Positions 37,901-50,640 of a DNA stretch of 64,000 bases are shown one piece after another. The stretch is from Musa acuminata AAA Group (Eukaryota; Streptophyta; Magnoliopsida; Zingiberales; Musaceae), in contig NC_088357.1 in the NCBI RefSeq assembly GCF_036884655.1, positions 46,924,001-46,988,000 on the forward strand, in the 5' to 3' direction. Position 1 is the first letter of the stretch. Every line of letters begins with the position of its first letter. Both the position numbers and the translations under genes were made by a program. The notes under the pieces are model-generated. The model had not been told where the DNA came from, did not search any database, and worked only from the letters and a program-made list of their open reading frames with translations.

Positions 37901-39361
37901 GATGGCAGTCTGGGTATAATAACAGAGGTCCACCTCTTCTTCCACGACCAGGGCCTTATTCACAGAGGCAGAATTATGGTTTTGGTTCTAAGTTTTCACA
38001 TGGAAATGGTCGTGAGAGTGAACATTTTGTTTCTGAAATGAAGCTTACAAAGAGTGAAGAAACTTTGTCTAGGAAGATTATTCAATTTCAGGAGGTACTT
38101 ATTGCTGTTTCTTTGTTTTGCCTATCTTCTTGGTTTTTGCTTATTAGTAAGTTCACTGATACATTCTTTTAATGTGAAAATTTGACCAAAAGCCTTCTGA
38201 GATTGGGTGTTATAGCCGCGTTGAAGGTGGGGTTGTCTATTTTGATGACCGAAGCTTGGTGAGAACCTTGGCATCACGTGGAATTTCTTTCATTTTTTCC
38301 TTGCCTTTCTAATAGTTTCTTTTAGCTAGTATTTGTTGTTGCATCTTATTATGGAATGGTTTTTCAATTAGTCAACATTTTTGTGCAATTAAGTGTATTG
38401 GTGTTCGTACATAGTCATGTAATGCTGCACAACTATGCTGAAGTTTATTAATATTTTCAAGAAAAAAAGTGTGTTTATTGTTTCTTTTCATCCTTTGTTA
38501 ACGTGTTCTTAAGTTTATTTTTTTTACTTGGCAATAAGATCAGTTGTTATTGGTACTAAGTTAAATGCGTTTTTCTTTTTAAATCATTAGAGACTCTTCA
38601 AACGCACCATATGTGAGGATGTTGGAGCAGATCTAAACAAAGGATTTGAGTCCTTTGTTGAAAAAAGAGGTATTGTTAAACGTAAATAGTTATGATTAGA
38701 TTATCTCTAAAACTAAGTAATGTATGAAGACTTCAATTATCTATATTTGCTTGTATATAGTGCATTAAAAATCATGTGCTGATTATGTTAGCTAGCATGA
38801 AGATTCACATTTATAAGCCTATGCTTAAGTTTGCTTGTATCATATTTTCCATTTGGCCATACAGTGGGATTTTTTTCAGTAGACTTAAATATGGTGCAAT
38901 GGTATAATCTTACAAGTAAATTTCTATATTTGATATATTCTCTATTAATTAATGCTATCTATTGTATTGCCCCTTCTTTCTTCTTAAAACTTGACCCAAT
39001 ATGATAAATGTGAAATCTAGAGGCTTTTCTTTGTTGTTTTGTCTACCAAAAATATCCTCTTTTCTCAAATTTTATGTTATTTTTTTAATTGAAAATCTTA
39101 TTCTTCTGGGTTACTGGTTTAATATTTCTTTTCTATGTTATTTTTTTAATTAACACCTTATTCTTCCAGGTTACTAGTTTGAAAATTCTCTTCTATTTGT
39201 CTTAACAAATTATGATAAATTATGATTTGCAAGATCATTGTTCGAACTAGGATTGTGATTCACTAAACGATAACTTAAAAATAAAAATATAGAATTTTTA
39301 TGAAAGTTATTAAAAATAAGAAAATATTGAAAAAAACATGAGCTTTATATATATATATATA

Positions 39362-39404
<43 letters not shown>

Positions 39405-42400
39405 TAACAGCGAGAGAATTAGGATAGAAACTAATGATTTATGATAAATTTATTAATCTCCTGCCAGTGCTAGTAGCATCCATGAGATAATTTAAGAAAG
39501 AGAAGAGAGGCAGAATAGACAAGTCAAAAAAGAATTCTGAGGGAGTCGAGGATACTTTATAAATTCCAATCATATGCTTTAGGGCTTACATGCTTATAGA
39601 GTTGTGAAAAAAAAGCAGGCTATGACCATAATATTACAAATGATTAAAGCTCTTGTATTATATTTAATTGTGAATTAAAATATAGAGACTCTCCAAAATT
39701 ATTTTAAGAATAATTATGAAAATAGATAGATATTTCTATAACTTTCTAGTTTGTTCTGCAGATATCTTCCTTCTGTTGGTTTATGGCCTTGATTTTCTTT
39801 GGTAAGGTCAGGATTTTATTAAGCTTCCCCTATTTGATATTTGATTTTTGTTGCTAGTGATGGTCAGACTACAACTTTAATCTTGTTATAATTAGTAGTT
39901 GTGATGGAATTCTACATGAGTAGTCAATTTAATTTGTTTCGAAGAAAAAAATGCACTCCAAGTTTTATCAAATCATTGGAGATGGTAGACACAGATTAAG
40001 AGGTTGCATGCTAATTCGATACTTGAGGTGACACTGAAGGATCTCAAATAGGCTGAACAAGGCTTGAGAGGGCTGTAACAATCCTAGGGATGAATTTGGC
40101 TAGTGAGTTGTCTATAGTTAGATCTTGCCATGGCTACTTTGGCTTGGTCCCATGTTGGTTTGTCTTCATTAACATAGGTGATGTTGATGTGGTGGTCGAG
40201 CCTGGGTCTAAATGATTTGTCTATTATGAATGATTTGGAATAAAACATTATGATCATGTCATCACCATGATTGAGGTTTTGTTGCTTGAACTAGTTGGCT
40301 AAATTGTCCCATGCAAAACCTGCAAAATACTTGACCATGATCGTTTAAGGTTGGAATAGGTCCAACAAAGTTCTGGGCTGGTTTAACCCAGGCTGGGGAT
40401 GATACCAAATGAGCGTAGTAGTGATGGACTAATAGCATGGTCATTATGTTTCTGTACTATAAATTCATTGTGTTTGAATCATGAATCTGTTCTTTTTTTT
40501 TTGTAGAAAACAATCATAGATAAACGAACTCCAACCAACTAACAGAAGAAATATAAAAAGATGTTAAAAGGAGATGACTCAAAACCCACTCAATAGCATT
40601 TTGCAGCATGTCGAAACCCACTCATATATAGGACAATAGCCTCATTGTGCAAAGAAATCATTTTTCTACTGAATTTTCCATGAACTTCAACACTGCTCTA
40701 TTGAGAGGGCTAGCTTTCATACATTCTTACAAAAGTCTTGTACTAATAGATGATTAAATGGTAAAATTTTCAGCCTGTGTTCCTATCTTAGATGATATAT
40801 AGACCCATATGATTTTAGTTACTAAAAATCAAGTCAAACTCAGAGGTAGGATCTACAACAAGTATACAATAAAAAGTGAGAATATTTTCTGGTGTGTTAA
40901 CTAAAATTAGGCTGAAAATTCATCCATGAATTTGAATAATGGGATAACTCCTTGATTAAAACTTGAGTTTGTTTAAGCTCATCTAGGGTCTAACTTGAAT
41001 TTCCCCGAGTCAAATTATTCTACTGCAACACAGTTTTTTGGATACTGTTATCGGCTGGGGTTGCAATCGAGCAGAGTCAAGGGGAACTCAATCCCACTCA
41101 AAACTCAAATCTTGCTAAAAACAATGTTCGAGCCTGGACTGACTTATTTCAGGGAATGTGGTTTGGTACTTGAATTGAGTTTGAAAATGTATAGGGGAAC
41201 TTAATTTTGGCTTGTCTCTTGATAGCTTGTTTGTCTTGTCAAGTGAGTCGAGCCGAAGTTCTAGCTTGATCTCACATATGAAATGAACCAACACAAGTGC
41301 AAATGTAGGTTGTTTAAAGGCCTAGCAATTATTTGAACAATGGTTAGGAGATGTTTCGCGAAGTTAAACATGAAGTTTATTTCTGATTCTTCTCAATTTT
41401 AACAGTACGTATGTATAAATCTACAACATTAATTGATTAGAACTATCAAAATTGATGCGACAGTGAGTAAAAATAAAAATGTCTACTCCAATTGTGTGAA
41501 ATAAATATCATTTTTAAATAATATAATAAATGATATAATAATTTATAAAATTATTTATAATATAATAATATAATAATATAATAAATGATATAATCATTTT
41601 TAAATAATTTATAAATTTATTTATGAATTTATATAATAATTTAATAAGCCCTTAAACTTAGCTTATTCACCAGTCTACAAATACTCACATTCATAAGCTT
41701 TGTTACCGAGTCAGTTTGAAGCCTAAACAAGTCAAGTTTCATGGTTGTGTTCAAGCATTTTGGCTTTAGAATTAGGCTCAAGCTTTGTTCACTTGGCCTT
41801 GGTGAGTGAGTCTGAACAAATCTTTGACATGTTGACAATTGAGCTTCTCCAGCAAGGCTCATTCGCAACACCACATGGGCTTGTTGCCAGCCCTACACAT
41901 AGTGTTGTGTAAATGACTGTTGAAACTGAATGACTGAACCAAACTTTGATTTTTTTAATTGATAAAATCCGAGTATTGAATAATGTCTGGTACATTGTGG
42001 TTTGGATGAAAATCATCCAAAACTGATCCAAATTAATAAAGTCCGTTTTTTTGTCAATGTTGTATAAAATATATTATGACACTGTATGTATCCTGTACAA
42101 TATAATATTTTTTTGGTAAACATAATTATATGCAACATAATATCCTTGGTATGATAGATAAGTATTAGTAGAAATGTGAACTAAACTTAATATATATTTT
42201 AGTCTGGTTAGAAGGACAGTGTGAGGGAAGACTCCTATCAACATTATTCAGCTTCAACCTATCGCAAAAAAGCTAATCATGCTAGTACAGTGTATGTTGC
42301 TTGTCAGCATATACAGTACTGTGTTTAACATAAAGATAATGCTTTGTTCTTTTTTGTTTTAAGCTTGACTATGCTGTTTTGGTCTTGTCAGACTTGGGCT

Positions 42401-45400
42401 CTCAAGGCTTTGGTGATCTTCTTGCTTGCATAAGAAACAAAAACATACCTCTTCAAAATATACATTTTGTTGTAAGTACCATACTTATTTTCCCTTTAGC
42501 TCTTTGCATCACAACACACTTCTTGGTTGAATCAAGTTTTTGCATTTGCAACTGTTATATTCATCTCTTTCTTTCTTGTTTGACAGACTTTTCGTAACAA
42601 TCTCAACAAGGTATGTTCAAGGCCTGTATGAATTTTGAGTTTATGTACCATATGGCTAGATAGCTCTTTTGGGATTTTTTACTTGATTGCAAATTTAGCT
42701 TATATACTATAATTTTATCTGCTTCGTGAAGTTATGTTACTGTCTTCAAGTTCTTGTGTTTGGATCTAGATTGGGGGAGTAAAAATCTTTTGCTATTGTA
42801 TTGTCAGATTCTTGCTACAGCATATATAAGAAATGAGCCATGGAAAATGGGTGTGCACAAAAGACGCGGGGTTGTGTATCTTGACGTGCATAAGCTTCCA
42901 GAAAGGCCACAAAGCCAACTAGATTCTAGGAGGTAATCCATTCTTGAGCACTGCCAGGCTTTTTATCCATCTTTATCTTTTGCTAGTGTGGCGTATTCCA
43001 CATCTTATGCAGGTTTTAGTATTTCATTTTTAGTTCAATTTGTTTGATGCTCCTTTAGTTAATTAGAACATAAGTTACTTCAAAGTTCAAACATTATATA
43101 CTTGATCTGCTTTGTTTTAAAAGGGTATATACTATATATTGATCCAGCAAGCTATCTATTTTTACTGTTTGGCCTGTACTCATAAGCCTTCTAGAGATTT
43201 TTGGTCTGTAATCTGAACTGCAATAGAAATTCAAAACATTTAACCAATTTGTTGAAATATATGGATAATAAGTTTTTAAGTTATGGTCTGTAATAACTTT
43301 TAACTAGTTTATGTATTTATTTATTAATTATTTTAGTTCCACTATTTTAATTTATATGTATTTAAACTTGATGCAACTATATGATATATTTTATTAATCA
43401 GTGGATATGAACTAAATGTGAAGTAAAGGTAAACTTACATAAATAAAGGTTTATTGATAACCATATGTAAGTTTTTTTAAAAGAAAAGTATTCATTCATT
43501 CAAGAGCCATGGCTATCACTTGCGAGAAAACCCATGTGTTCGTATGATGTTTGTGGATTTGATGAGGATGTTAGGTAATTGAGTGTTGGGGATTCTGACA
43601 CTCCATGATAGACCACAACCAGGTGGGATTTCAGATAATACTTAGTGCAACATGCTTATGTCATCTTTAGTGATTTGGCTTATGTCATCTTTGGCTTCAG
43701 TTATGATACTTAGTGCAACATGCTTGTTCATTTGACTTACTGATTTTGTAGATGACCTTGACATAAAAAGCTTGCTACATGTGTGTTCTTTCTTGGCAGA
43801 TGCTATTGGGGCTATGCGTTTGAGAACCTTGCCACCGAAAATTCCACCGAAACAGATATAGATGGTAAAGGTATTGATGCAAATGTAGAGTTCTGCTCCG
43901 TGATAAAGACTAAATTGGGTGCACATAGAATAATTATGGGTGCTGAGATGGACTGCTGTGATTCTACTGATGATGGAAGAAGGTTCTATGTGGAATTGAA
44001 GACAAGCCGCGAGGTTCTTTCTTACAGCATTATCTTTTTTGCATTTCAGCTATATCTGTTAATTGTATTTTTATTTTGTTAACTTATTTACTTGTCATCC
44101 TTCCTTTGACCATTATCAATTACAGTTGGATTATCGTACAGAGGAGAGATATGAGAGAGAGAAGTTGCTGAAGTTTTGGGTAAATTTTCTATCCTTTTTT
44201 ATGACTTGCAACTTGTCATCCTGGTTAGAAGTTGCTTAAAAGTAAACAATTGATGACTTACAGCTTGCTGAGCCATGGTTGCTAAATTTATTAATTGTCT
44301 AAATAAGAACTTGGCAAATATGGAACATTGATATACAACATATTTGGTAGAAATTCTTGGTATTTACATGTATTCCTTGGCACCAAGATATGTCTTTCTT
44401 CAACTCATCATATGTGGCTTAATAGACCTAGTTAACTAGGTTGCCCATATGACATATGGGAGGTGGTGCACACATCTTCATGCAGTTATATCAAATATAA
44501 ATTTCAGAGGGCATGGAGTTTTCATTTAATGTTTGTTGTTGCAGATACAGTCATTCCTTGCTGGTGTCCCATATATTGTTATTGGATTCAGGTATGTGGT
44601 CTTTTACATGTTTATTGGTCTTTCCAGAGTATCAATTTTTTTTCTGTATTCAGCTATTAAATTCTGTCAGAAAATTTTTCACACTAACCCCAGAACCATA
44701 GCATAATAACTTTTTGTGTGATATAAGATTTCAGTCTTACCCAGCTAGTGAATTTTTTGGGAGTGAATTTAAAAAATTTAAATAAATAGTGATAAAGATA
44801 TTTTTAAGCATAATATAGGCAATCATAACTTTTTGCTGCTATTATGTACAAAAAACCCAATTACGGGTACCAGACCCATGGTGGTCCATGGATGTTTAAG
44901 TGGATGGGTGAGTTTAAGTTGCATTGAACTGCACTAAGTCAGTTCATCATGCTTGGATGTGCAAGGGAGGTGTTGGGTTCACAGGTTAAGTGGGGTGGGG
45001 TGGTTAGGCTTTTGCGCACAGGCATGACCCACCTTGATATTTATGTCTTGTCTTTTGCAATTGATACTTCAACTAGCGCTATTCTGTCTAAATAAACAGT
45101 AGGCAGTTGGCTTAGGCTTTAGGCCAGGCCATCAAACAAATTAAAACATAGAAGCTCGTTGCCTAACCATACCATGGAGTGCAAATTGGCCAGACCATTT
45201 GGGACAAATGTGAAAAATTCCCCTAAAGGGAACATTGTAAATCTGACTTTACCTTGGAGGACCATGCATGACAAATGTCATTGTGGGCACATGATCTTTG
45301 GTTTCTTCTTTGTAGAAGAAACATGTCAAATATTGACCCTTCTATCATTCTTCATTGTAATATACATCTACAATGGTTTTGTCATCAGTACACCTTTATC

Positions 45401-47531
45401 AACATGGAACACATGATGAAAATCTTAAGAAAGATTCAGTAAGTCTTTACAATTTACTCCTTCAACCATTGTATATGGCCATGAACTAAGAAAGCTATCA
45501 TTGGCTTGGCTAGGATAGAACGACTCGTTCATTGTTTAGGAGAATACAGTGGCTCAAGAAATGTGGCTGTTCTGACCATATTTTTATATTACCAAGATCT
45601 ACGTATACTTTAGATGTTACATTCTTTTTATTTTTCATTAAAGGACGAACAAAAACTAACATCTTAGGGTTGTTGCATTATATGTCTTAGCAATGTAGTA
45701 GCATAAGTTTGTAGTTTGACAAAACTAACATTACTATTTGTTTGTTTATGGTGATAATAGAAACTAAAGACTTTAGACTAACTAGGATTATGCATATATA
45801 CATGTCATTTTAGCATTACGTAGAGAACAACTGAAGATGCAGTAAAGATGGGTGGACAAGTAAATTTTCTAACTTAATGTACTTGTGAATCTTTTAACTG
45901 TTGTATTGACAACCATTTTTTTATTTTGTTGTCCATGCTTTCTCTCTCTCTCTTTTTCATGCATTAGTAGTGGTTCCCTCACGTGTTCTTTCTCTCTCTA
46001 TCCTCCTCCATCATGGCCTCTTTCTCATCTGTACTGCCGTTGCTATTGTCTAGTCTTTGACAAACTGCTGCTTTCTCCTCCGACCAGTATATCTCCTCCA
46101 CCTCTACCTATGCCTCCTCTTCTGCCCCTTTGCCTTTTCTTATACCTTTGCTTCCTCTTCCTCCACCTCCTCCCTTCTTCTCTCTCTCTTCCCCTCTACA
46201 TTAACCGTACCAGTCACTGCCATCTGTTATTGGCATCCAATTGATTTGATTGGGATCATTATGATGTTTAAACAAAGCTCTATAACCCTGTACCAACAAA
46301 TGCTTTCTTTGGCACAACATTATACTGAAAGCATCAGTAAAAGGAATGATCTTATGCATATTGTCATGTACTGCTTCTTTAATAATCAAAAGAACAGGAA
46401 CTTTTCATTTTATTGAAAATTTATTCAAAGCAATTTTCAGCTGGTTAGTGTTCTAAGACCTGGTAATTGCCATAGGGATGATGCAGGCATACTAGTCCGA
46501 ACTGAGAGGCTAAGAACCAAGGATATTACTCAAAGGGTGAAGATGAAAAACTATTGGCAGGTTAATTCAGAAGTTTTTTGTTGTTTTTTATCCTTGTCTT
46601 TACCCTCATCGTTACTGGTTCTTCTTGTTTTTGCCTGCCAATCTTACCTTTTCTGTTTCAATAGCTTGGTGGTTTTGGCCATAGCTTGTTGGTTTCGGTC
46701 AATATTGGTTAAAGAATTTTCTATTTGTTGCCTTGTTTGAACATCTTTTGAGTTTATTTTACCAATACATGAGAGATTGAGCAGCTGTCAAGTCTTGGTG
46801 CAAGATTAATGTCTGAATTGTATCTTCTTTATAAGCATTTTAAACTAGATGAGCAATTACCATATTCAACATAAAGTTATGCTTGTTATTATTCATATGA
46901 TTTTGTGTAAATGCTTATATTATTGATATGTTATGTTATTGTTCTGAAAAGAAGCATGAAATAGGAGATATGCCAAACTAAGAATCACACCTGACACCAT
47001 AGGGAGGTGGAAAATAAGTTCTGGATTCTAAGAGTAATCGGTTGTCTTTGTAATAGGAAAATGAGGTCTCATTCCATTCTCTCTTCACTTTCCATGTTGC
47101 CTGACTTACCCAAGCGTCACCGAAATTTTTGGGTTTTTTAACTAGTGACTTGGTTGAATTATCAGCTGGACTGTTAGAAGACTGAAGTAGCATCCTTTGT
47201 TGAGGTTTTTTGGAACTAATGATGTGTTTTTCTACTTTTTGTTGGTTGTGCAGGGGGGGGTATGCCTTGCTTTTGCCGATGAAGTTCTATGTTGGCTCTA
47301 TGGAACTGTCAAAGAAAGTCAGTGTTTTATCTAATAAATTGAATTAGTCCATTTTTTATGTTCAAAATCTGTGTTTTCTTCTCATTACATGAGGCATAAC
47401 TGAACATTAATCAACTTTTGCATCCAGATGAAGACTATGTGTTGCAGTTTGTGCCACCTTTCCATCGCTTGGAACTTCTTCGAGCGGAGTCTTGCCCCGA
47501 CGTCATCGCTGAACATGCTGAGCAAATCTGA
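34968..47531 (+). CDS. DXO1: DXO1, RNA 5'-end decapping/deNADding exonuclease
   Basis: Thirteen exons: 34968-35310, 37850-38094, 38193-38258, 38591-38669, 42392-42471, 42587-42610, 42808-42932, 43800-44013, 44126-44179, 44545-44591, 46476-46560, 47254-47317 and 47428-47531. All junctions are GT-AG and in frame, giving 509 residues. The N-terminus (1-114) is acidic with a long Ser/Ala run, the plant-specific extension; exon 2 adds an Arg/Gly-rich stretch ([15 protein letters not shown]). The DXO/Rai1 core follows: [21 protein letters not shown] (E329), E370-M-D372, E386-L-K388 and [16 protein letters not shown]. The E-x-D and E-x-K pairs bind the catalytic metal ions. The family removes aberrant and NAD caps from RNA in nucleus and cytoplasm; in Arabidopsis the N-terminal extension also supports an RNMT1 cap-methylation link and chloroplast function. 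Introns range from 98 to 3,721 bp. The last exon is partly duplicated downstream. Confidence 0.93.
36220..36700. repeat. Possible retroelement fragment in DXO1 intron 1
   Basis: A GC-richer block (TCACGCACTTAGCTGG, GTCGTGCGACACCC, TCCGTGGCAGTCCGTGAC) within an AT-rich intron. Its composition and words suggest an LTR fragment, but I cannot name a family. Confidence 0.3.
39345..39404. repeat. (AT)n / (TATACA)n microsatellite in DXO1 intron 4
   Basis: Compound repeat of AT and ACATAT units over about 60 bp. Confidence 0.9.
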
Positions 47532-47880
47532 GTAACGTCGAACAAAATTTTTCGTCGTACCATTAGCACCAACTGAATTACGAAGTAGCATAACATTCGC
47601 CATGAAGTGGATGAAAGACCTTAGATGTTTTGAACTACTTGATTAAATGTAATCGGGTGGCTCAACTGTGGAGGTCTTATTGACCATCAAGTCTGATGTC
47701 GTCTCTGAACATGCTGAGCAAATCTGAGTAGTACTCATGGAACAAATTTTCCATCATACCATTTCCACCAGTTGAATCACGAAGTAGCATAACATATACC
47801 ATGAAGTGGTTGAAAGACAGATGTTTCAAACTAGATTGAATATAATTGGGTGGTCCGGCTGTTTTAGATGCTTAAGTTGG
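47489..47880. repeat. 196-bp tandem duplication of the DXO1 tail
   Basis: Copy 1 is 47489-47684 and starts inside the last DXO1 exon; copy 2 is 47685-47880. They share CTGAACATGCTGAGCAAATC with the stop codon, CACGAAGTAGCATAACAT or its variant, CATGAAGTGG-TGAAAGAC and GGGTGGCTC-type ends. Copy 2 is diverged (GTCTCT for ATCGCT) and has no upstream exon, so it is 3' UTR or flank, not coding. Confidence 0.85.
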
Positions 47881-48161
47881 CTTAAAAATTCTACTTGATT
47901 GAATTATTATCATGTACGTTGGAAGTGCATGATCAGAGCAAAAGGATCTTTATAGTTCTTAAGGTAGAAAGGCTCATCAAAGTTATTGACCCTATACAGT
48001 AGAGAGAAGATTTGGAATTCCCTCAAGTTTTGTTAGTTTTTGACCCTTTGGCAGTTGAGAGTTTCTTAGTTTTCATTCCTCAGAGCGAAAATAGATGTGT
48101 TCGAAACATAGCTATCAGCTAGCATACTAGAGAGTAGAGCTTATTACACATCATGCGATTT
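47881..48161. other. Spacer between convergent genes
   Basis: Holds the 3' ends of DXO1 (+) and the MYB-CC gene (-). No other feature recognised. Confidence 0.4.
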
Positions 48162-49351
48162 CTATATGTTCAGGTCAAGCTCTTCTTGTATGGTAAAGCT
48201 ACTCCGTCGGCAGCTTCTCTTGGCTCTGCAAAGATCGTCGTGCACATCGTTCTGCATTCTCTTCGTCGTCTTCTGACTGAACTCATCGGATTCCTGGCTC
48301 CGATGGAGTGCAGACGAGCTGTCGTCTTGCTTTAACGAGTTCCCTTCTTTTGTCTCCATCACATCACCACAAGTTAAGCAACTCTCCGCGGAGCTATCAC
48401 CAGGGGAGATGGAGGAGCTCAGGCATTCCGTGTCCATAGCCGAGACTAACTCCGAGAGCTCGGTCCTGACAGCTTCGATTCCGATGGCACTCGAGCTGTA
48501 TCCAGCAAGTGCTTCCTGGGCTTTCTTCAACACCGACTGCAAGTACTTCCCCTGGGCTTCGATCCGGAGCTGCAAGTGTCTCTGCACCTAAAGGAGAGAG
48601 AGAGAGAGAGGAGGAGATGCATCGATTAGACCCAATTTAGCTGGAACCCATGGCTACGGGTATCGCCCAAAGCACTTGCCTCGATCTGTTCCTGCAGCTT
48701 TCTCTGGACCTCCATCTGCATCTTTAACGTGGTTCTGTAGCCAACACAGAGAACATTTTGGTGAGCAGAGTCAACGCTGCAAGCTGATGAATCAAGATAA
48801 GGACAGTTGGTGATCCCCGCGTACTCGCACTGCGGTGGTGCTTCGTTCGCCTCGTCCTGGGTGGTTGCGTCCTCCGAAGTCCACTGGTGCGTGACCTTGG
48901 CATCTGCTACAAACCTTCACCGTAATCCATGCCCATGTCTAAGAAATCAAAAGACCCATGTACAGTAGCAAGATACCCAACCTCGTCGCCTGTTTCCGCG
49001 GAGAATGCTCGATTCTCGATTCTTCGCTAGTCTATATTTCTGCAACGAGAGATACAGTGAAGCTGCTTTGTTTCATAACATAGATCGAGATAAGGATGCA
49101 TAGAATCACGTCAAGACCTGCAGATGGCTCTTCAGGTGGTGCAGAGTAAGTCCGGGAACTCCCATTACACGCATCACGTACTTGGGTGTAGCTTCTGCGA
49201 TCGCAGAAAGAAGAGAGTCGCATGAGATGGCATGACGATCAAGTGGGCAGGAGGATTCGAGCTTACTATCGACTCCGCCGAGCTGAGAGACGGCGTCGAC
49301 GAAGAGTTGATGAAGCTGAGAAGTCCATTTCAGTCGCGGCTTGGAATCCAT
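48162..49351 (-). CDS. MYB-CC (GARP) transcription factor, PHR1-like family
   Basis: Five exons on the minus strand: 49351-49267, 49194-49118, 49039-48982, 48903-48680 and 48587-48162, giving 289 residues. The single MYB/SANT repeat is residues 6-57: RLKWTSQLHQLFVDAVSQLG, then KATPKYVMRVMGVPGLTLHH and LKSHLQKYR, the SHLQKY hallmark. The coiled coil is about 128-175 (MQMEVQRKLQEQIE, VQRHLQLRIEAQGKYLQSVL), the LHEQLE-type motif of MYB-CC proteins, used to dimerise on P1BS-like sites. Relatives control phosphate starvation, development or flowering; which applies here cannot be read from sequence. The C-terminus is Ser-rich and acidic with a basic KRSCRRS patch. Introns are 72-92 bp, unlike the neighbouring genes. 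The last intron is GC-AG. The N-terminus is short (5 residues before the MYB repeat), so an upstream start or exon may be missed. Confidence 0.88.
48594..48612. repeat. (GA)n tract in the last MYB-CC intron
   Basis: On the gene strand this is a CT tract directly before the TTTAG acceptor at 48588, so it doubles as the polypyrimidine tract. Confidence 0.8.
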
Positions 49352-49668
49352 GGGGGACGATGGCAAGAGGGATGATGATTGGATCGGAGGGGAACTGGAA
49401 CTGCATCTGGGAAATCACCGGGTTGGTGCCCGTCTTGGGCATCTAATTATCATCGTCAAAGATGCCATCTCGATTTGGGTGGGCTTTCACTTTGTCTTCG
49501 AATGTGGATGCACATTGGGGTCAGGTGCGAAGAATATGTGCGTGAGCTGTGGCTCATCTTTGCTTTTGATCTCCATGCCATGACATCTATCGTTTCTTCT
49601 TTCTCCTTTTGAAAACTTCTTTGACTGTAAAGGCAAAGGAATCGTAACGCAGTGAACAGAAAAAGAAG

Positions 49669-49702
<34 letters not shown>

Positions 49703-50000
49703 AGGAAAAAAAAGGGGTAAAACAGCTCGATTTTGTGTCTCAAAAGGATAGAAAATAAAGAGAAGGGACGTTTTTTCTTGATGTTATTCCACATCTATTT
49801 CCACTTTGCTGGATTCTCTCCATGAGAGAGAGGCCCACCCATGGAGAGAGCAATGAGTGAGCCACTTTTCTCGCACAGCATATTTCTTTGCCTCCCCTTT
49901 GTCGTATGTGATAGACAAATATAACATAAAGCAAGAAAGAGGATTGTTATTATTATTATATATATATATATAAGATGAAACCACAATATTAAGCAGTCCA
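49352..50000 (-). promoter_or_regulatory. 5' leader and promoter of the MYB-CC gene
   Basis: A (GA)n tract at 49672-49698 reads as CT on the gene strand, common in plant 5' UTRs. An upstream ATG at 49442-49440 opens a 58-codon frame that overlaps the main start out of frame and ends at the exon 1/2 junction. A TTATTATTATATATATATAT tract lies at about 49946-49970. Confidence 0.5.
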
Positions 50001-50259
50001 ACCTAACATCAAAAACAAAGTGGGAAAGAAGGCATCCTTATAGGAATCTGTCCTTTTAAGCTACAGCTGTTTGGAAAAGCAAGTTAGCATATTATGTAGC
50101 CCACAACACCTCCGAAAGATGACTATGGATGCTTATCTTGATACAATTTCAGGAATTATTTATTATGTGGACAGCAAATTTTTTTTTTTTTGACATAAAA
50201 GAGGATAATCCACCACTAAAGTGAAATGCAAATGTTTAATCTCTAGCTCTCATGCTTAG

Positions 50260-50640
50260 ATTTTATTAGTATCGTAATTCTTATATTTAAAAAATTTATA
50301 TTATGATCTCTACATTATTTATCCTAACATTATCAAGTGCATTGATAAAAAATACAACATATGATATCAAATATCGGATTTATGTAAACGTGATAGATAA
50401 AAAGATAATTTCAATATACCTTCTGTTTCAACGACTTTATAGGTAAAAAGATAATTTTAACATTTTAAAATAAAAGGGATGCTAATTTTTTTTTTTGTTC
50501 ATCACTTTTTTATCGATGTAGCATGTGGTGTCACATTGTTATGTTTTTCATTGATCATCAAGAGAAATGAGATTATTTATTTCACTTTCAGAATTATAGA
50601 GATTCGAATGTAAATATTTTAAACACAAAGATCATAATAC
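50260..50640. repeat. Foldback/MITE-like dispersed repeat, copy 2
   Basis: Diverged relative of the repeat at 10140-10510 in the same orientation: AAAAAGATAATTTCAATATA, GTCACATTGTTATG and TTATTTCACTTTCAGAATTATA have counterparts there at similar spacing. Ends are imperfect inverted repeats. No coding capacity. Confidence 0.5.

Noticed and set aside
42185..42391. Possible extra DXO1 exon just before 42392
   Set aside because: All acceptors tried gave stops or frame breaks; the acceptor at 42390-42391 joins [13 protein letters not shown] directly to exon 4 in frame.
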